NCBI RefSeq assembly: GCF_050402865.1 | Contig: NZ_BAABMF010000003.1 | Location: forward strand, 310,001 to 374,000 | DNA from: Clostridium_AF sediminicola | GTDB taxonomy: Bacteria; Bacillota; Clostridia; Clostridiales; Clostridiaceae | Length of the DNA stretch: 64,000 nt | Direction of reading: 5' to 3' | Part shown: piece after piece, positions 60,543 to 64,000 of the stretch | Position numbering within the stretch: position 1 is the stretch's first letter | Layout of the letters: the number at the start of each line of letters is the position of its first letter | Notes under the pieces: model-generated | What the model was told of the DNA's origin: nothing | The model's database searches: none | Seen by the model: the letters and a program-made list of their open reading frames with translations, nothing else | Program-made: the position numbers and the translations under genes

Positions 60543-62108
60543 TTATAAATTCTTTATATATTCCGTAGGTGTCATTTTCTCAACTTTCTTAAAAAGTCTG
60601 CTAAAATAATTAGGATCACTATATCCTATTTCATAACAAATCTCTTTAATACTCATTCTTCCTTTTTTCATTAGTTCTTTAGCTTTATCTATCCGCATTA
60701 AAGTTAAATACTCAATAAAGTTCTGTTTAGTTTCTTCTTTAAACAATCTACTAAAATAATGAGGACTAACACAAGCCATCTTAGATACTTCTTCTAACGT
60801 TATTTCTCTAGAATAGTTATCTTCAATAAATTGTTTAGCAATCAGTATTACTTTATTTATTTTTTTCTCTTGGCTATTATTAATAATATTACAAATATGA
60901 ATTATTCGTTCTCTACACCATATTTCTAAAGAAGGAAAGTCTTTTAATGCTAACATATTTCCTAAAAAGTTATCGAATTTTTTAATTTCTGTTTCTGGCA
61001 ATACACTATCAAAAATAGATCTATGAAGCATTACCATTACTTCCATTATCTTATTTCTACCCTGTTCAAAATTGTCATCCTTTGAAATTATCCACTGATA
61101 CAATTTTTTAAATGAAAACAAAGCTTCCTCACTATCTCCTGTGATACATTTATCCATCAACTTTTTTTCTTGGTCTTTAGGATATTCAAAGGAAGTTGCA
61201 TCCATATTCATTACATCTTTTATATGAACAACATCTTTGTTTTTACCAATATGCATCGCTTTAAGTGCCTCTTCATAAGAAAATGTTATATTTTCAAACT
61301 TTTTGTAGCTTCCTATTCCAATAAGTGTTTTAAATTTCTCATTATATTCATTAATTTTTTTATAAATGTATTTACCTATTTCCATTGCTTCAAGACGTTG
61401 AGAATATTCATCTTTCACTAAGGTAGGTATAAATAAAACAATCCTATTTATCATAAGAGGTCCTATTAACGATTTTCCTTTATATTTCATTATATTTCTA
61501 AAAAACTGATAAAATTTTTCTTCCGCATAAGAAAATTCTCTATCCTCTAAACTTATAACAATTATATAACCACCTTCCTCGTCCAATTCTAAGACTTTTT
61601 TATATTTCTCTAATCCATTTGAATAGTCTTCCCCTAATAAAATAGAGTATATAAATGCATGTTCTAAAAATGGCAATAGATTTTCAAATTTTTCAATATT
61701 ATCAAGTTCATGTTTACGTTTTTGCCTATCTTTCTCTACAATGTCAGTAGCTTTTTCTATTGCACTTATCAAATTTTTCTTACTTAATGGTTTCAAAAGG
61801 TACTCTATTACCCCTAATTTAACAGCTTCTTTTGCAAATTGAAATTGTTCATAGGCAGAAATAATAATAAATAATGTATTAGGGTTCCTTTTTTTTATCT
61901 CACGTATAGCATCAATACCATTTATTCCGGGCATTCTAATATCCATTAATACAATCTCAGGCTTATTAAATTCTGCCTTTTCAATTGCTTCTCTTCCGCT
62001 TCTTGCAGTTTCAATAATATTTATATCATTAAAATTTTTATCAATAATATATTTAACCGCATCAATAACTATTTTTTCATCATCAGCAACCATTAAACTA
62101 TACATCAT
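60543..62108 (-). CDS. YesN-type response regulator with AraC HTH
   Basis: 521 residues. Receiver domain N-terminal (VADDEKIVIDAVKYI; Asp56 in VLMDIRMPG; Lys in LLKPLSKK), a long middle domain, and a C-terminal AraC double HTH (SPHYFSRLFKEETKQNFIEYL and EICYEIGYSDPNYFSRLFKKV). Overlaps the kinase gene by 4 nt. It most likely turns on xylFGH when sugar is sensed. Confidence 0.92.
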   Translation of the reverse strand: MMYSLMVADDEKIVIDAVKYIIDKNFNDINIIETARSGREAIEKAEFNKPEIVLMDIRMPGINGIDAIREIKKRNPNTLFIIISAYEQFQFAKEAVKLGVIEYLLKPLSKKNLISAIEKATDIVEKDRQKRKHELDNIEKFENLLPFLEHAFIYSILLGEDYSNGLEKYKKVLELDEEGGYIIVISLEDREFSYAEEKFYQFFRNIMKYKGKSLIGPLMINRIVLFIPTLVKDEYSQRLEAMEIGKYIYKKINEYNEKFKTLIGIGSYKKFENITFSYEEALKAMHIGKNKDVVHIKDVMNMDATSFEYPKDQEKKLMDKCITGDSEEALFSFKKLYQWIISKDDNFEQGRNKIMEVMVMLHRSIFDSVLPETEIKKFDNFLGNMLALKDFPSLEIWCRERIIHICNIINNSQEKKINKVILIAKQFIEDNYSREITLEEVSKMACVSPHYFSRLFKEETKQNFIEYLTLMRIDKAKELMKKGRMSIKEICYEIGYSDPNYFSRLFKKVEKMTPTEYIKNL

Positions 62109-63640
62109 ATATCTCCTTCCTCTATAGCTTCTTCCGTTATATTAAATGGTAATTTAAGTATTATTTTTGTACCAATATTTATCTTAGATTCGATTTCTAT
62201 TATATCTACACTGTCAAAAAACACCCTGAGTCTTTGTATTACATTAGTTAATCCAATTCCCGTCGTATGTCCAATTTTCTTTTTCTTTTTTTGATAATCA
62301 TTTTTAACACCATTCAATATATTAAACCTTGTATTTTCATCCATTCCTTTTCCGTTATCCTCAATTATTACAGATACAAATTCTTCATGTTTTCTAACAA
62401 TTAAATTAATAATTCCTCCACTCTCTAAATCTCCAATACCATGAATACATGCATTTTCAATAATTGGTTGAATTATCATAACTGGCATCTCAACATCAAC
62501 TTCACCTTCTTCAACATCAAAGTTAAATTGAATCATATCGCCAAATCTAGTTTCTAATAAATAAACATATGTTTTGAGATTATCTAATTCTTCTTTTAAT
62601 GTTACTGGTTCATCCATCTTTTTTAGATTATACCTAAACAGACTAGACATTTTTTCCAGAAAAATTCCCGTTCTTTCTGCATCCTCCATCATTGCAAGTT
62701 GTACTCCCGCATTTAATGTGTTAAATAGAAAATGAGGGTTTATTTGGGATTGAAGAGCTCTTATTTGCGCATTTTTCAGCATATTTTTCATCTTTAAATT
62801 TTCCATTTTTTCATCTTTAAGCTTTGCTTCCATCTCTACTTGGCTTTTCATTTCTTCAATGTACTCATGTATATTGTTCTTCATCTTGTTAAAAGTATCG
62901 GCTAAAATCTTTATTTCATCATGAGTCTCCACATAGATATCCTCTACCTGAAAATTACCTTTAGAAATTTCTTCAGCGTTATTAGCAAGTCTTACTATAG
63001 GAACTGATACTTTTCTTGTAAACCAAAAAATTAATACAATACTTATTAAGAACATCAATACTATAATTAGCATATTTAAAATCTGAAGCTTTTTTAGTGT
63101 AGTCGACATTTGAAAATACTTAGTAGTATTATCATTAAACTGACTTAAATTTAATTTATTAATATAAAATTCAATATAACCTGAAATTTTATTTGCTTCT
63201 TCATAATACTGATTATATTTAGTAATATTTCTTGCTCTCTTAGCATTTATTGCTGAATCAGCAACAATGAGATACTCATCAACCATATTTGCTATATCCT
63301 TTAATAAAAGAGAATTTTTATCATAAGATACATCTCTACTAAGGTTATTTAATTCTTTAGATAGCAAATCTCTATTTTTATAATAAGAATCAAGGCTATT
63401 TGTATTTTTTGTTGAAAGATAATTTAATAAATCTTCATCCATTATTTCAATTTTATTTGATAAACTTCTAAAAATTTCATTATTGGTAAACATGTGATCC
63501 ATTTTATTCATAAAGTTACTAGCATTATAAAAAGTGTAAACTGATGTGACCAACATAATAAATGTTAACATCAAAGAAAAAATCAGCATTTTTTTTCGTA
63601 TAGTATTAATTTTAAAAATATTTATGAAAGGTTTAATCAT
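62105..63640 (-). CDS. LytS/YesM-type sensor histidine kinase
   Basis: 511 residues from the ATG at 63640 (AAAGGA upstream); the start at 63682 would overlap the binding-protein gene by 50 nt. Two helices flank an extracytoplasmic domain (~16-190 and ~190-208), HAMP, a coiled coil, and phosphoacceptor His near 303 in INPHFLFNTL, then the His-kinase ATPase domain (ENACIHGIGDLESGG, DNGKGM). A HisKA_7TM-free Bacillus YesM-type kinase that receives the signal from the XylF-like sensor. Confidence 0.9.
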   Translation of the reverse strand: MIKPFINIFKINTIRKKMLIFSLMLTFIMLVTSVYTFYNASNFMNKMDHMFTNNEIFRSLSNKIEIMDEDLLNYLSTKNTNSLDSYYKNRDLLSKELNNLSRDVSYDKNSLLLKDIANMVDEYLIVADSAINAKRARNITKYNQYYEEANKISGYIEFYINKLNLSQFNDNTTKYFQMSTTLKKLQILNMLIIVLMFLISIVLIFWFTRKVSVPIVRLANNAEEISKGNFQVEDIYVETHDEIKILADTFNKMKNNIHEYIEEMKSQVEMEAKLKDEKMENLKMKNMLKNAQIRALQSQINPHFLFNTLNAGVQLAMMEDAERTGIFLEKMSSLFRYNLKKMDEPVTLKEELDNLKTYVYLLETRFGDMIQFNFDVEEGEVDVEMPVMIIQPIIENACIHGIGDLESGGIINLIVRKHEEFVSVIIEDNGKGMDENTRFNILNGVKNDYQKKKKKIGHTTGIGLTNVIQRLRVFFDSVDIIEIESKINIGTKIILKLPFNITEEAIEEGDI

Positions 63641-64000
63641 TCTTATTTTCCTTTCCTTTTGCAATATTTTCTTTATATTCATTTAACGTCTTTCCTGTAA
63701 CAATGTCTACATCTGTATGAACATAAGAAGAGGTTCTTCCATTCTCCATTATTTCATATGCTGATTTTATACTTTCATATCCAATCATCTTTGGATCTGG
63801 AATCACTGTTCCATATATTACACCTTTTGCAACATAATTAAAAATTTCATCTAAACTATCATATCCAATAATTTTTACATCCCCAACTTTGTTATAATCT
63901 ACAATAACTTGTGCAACTCCCATAGTATCGTTAGCATCTGAGCAAACTATAACATTAACTTCTGGATGATCAATAATAATTCGTTGGGCTATTTTTTTTA
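63633..64000 (-). CDS. Sugar-binding protein, C-terminal part (window edge)
   Basis: At least 121 residues, open to the window end. The frame continues upstream of 63923 (HPEVNVIVCSDANDTMGVAQVI), so the ATG at 63923 is internal. The sequence is the C-terminal half of a PBP1-type sugar-binding protein. Its gene overlaps the kinase start by 8 nt, so it is the first gene of the sensor unit and may be the external sensor of the kinase. Confidence 0.85.
   Translation of the reverse strand, partial: KKIAQRIIIDHPEVNVIVCSDANDTMGVAQVIVDYNKVGDVKIIGYDSLDEIFNYVAKGVIYGTVIPDPKMIGYESIKSAYEIMENGRTSSYVHTDVDIVTGKTLNEYKENIAKGKENKND

Overview
The window looks like chromosomal DNA from an anaerobic, endospore-forming, low-GC Firmicute of the class Clostridia. 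The reasons are very AT-rich intergenic DNA, strong GGAGG-type ribosome binding sites, frequent TTG/GTG starts, a GerAB-type germination permease, a Spo0E-like phosphatase, a YhcN/YlaJ lipoprotein, a rubredoxin and a glutamate 2,3-aminomutase. Genus cannot be fixed from the sequence alone. Most of 1-26.9 kb and 48.5-64 kb is on the minus strand; 27-48 kb is mixed. I saw no rRNA, CRISPR array, prophage or complete IS element; one tRNA-Leu is present.

Layout. 1-2.2 kb: a truncated membrane protein start, a DUF2812 protein and a GNAT acetyltransferase. 2.4-9.9 kb: a sugar operon (binding protein, two permeases, class II aldolase, ADP-dependent sugar kinase, RpiR regulator, cupin isomerase) that lacks its own ATPase. 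10.3-11.6 kb: a stand-alone AICAR transformylase under a ZTP riboswitch. 11.7-14.6 kb: orphan GerAB permease, Fsr-like MFS exporter and a small hypothetical protein. 14.8-16.9 kb: an NhaC-type transporter under a lysine riboswitch. 17-22.4 kb: argH, argG and an amino-acid ABC transporter; argG and the transporter share a nearly superimposable 49-bp promoter/operator, which points to arginine control of both. 22.7-26.9 kb: isocitrate dehydrogenase, aconitase, plsC. 27-31 kb: ComEC-like hydrolase, lgt, tRNA-Leu, uppP, ATP-cone and Spo0E-like proteins. 31.4-48.2 kb: mostly housekeeping and small membrane genes, including eam, an ACT/UPF0210 pair, cvfB, lspA (with an apparent AUA start), two degV genes, sod, map, hflKC and rubredoxin. 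48.5-51.4 kb: a two-component system followed by two SHOCT-domain membrane proteins. 55.3-64 kb: a xylose-type system with binding protein, LytS/YesM-type kinase, YesN-type regulator, a second anchored binding protein and XylFGH-like transport genes.

The strongest candidate for an undescribed system is at 51.5-55.1 kb. A 112-residue protein made almost entirely of [Ser/Cys/Ala/Asn]-Met-X triplets (33 Met, 7 Cys) has a match to a SigmaK-type sporulation promoter. It converges, through a shared perfect terminator, on a YcaO-family ATP-dependent peptide-modifying enzyme with a C-terminal Cys cluster. Upstream of that enzyme lies a MOP-superfamily flippase. This could be a ribosomally made, post-translationally modified peptide (RiPP), or a modified metal-binding or spore-coat protein.

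The intergenic DNA carries several small repeat families: a 121-bp inverted-repeat element with a 5-bp target duplication next to uppP, a ~100-bp inverted-repeat family in two copies, and a mosaic family with heptanucleotide repeats at about five sites.
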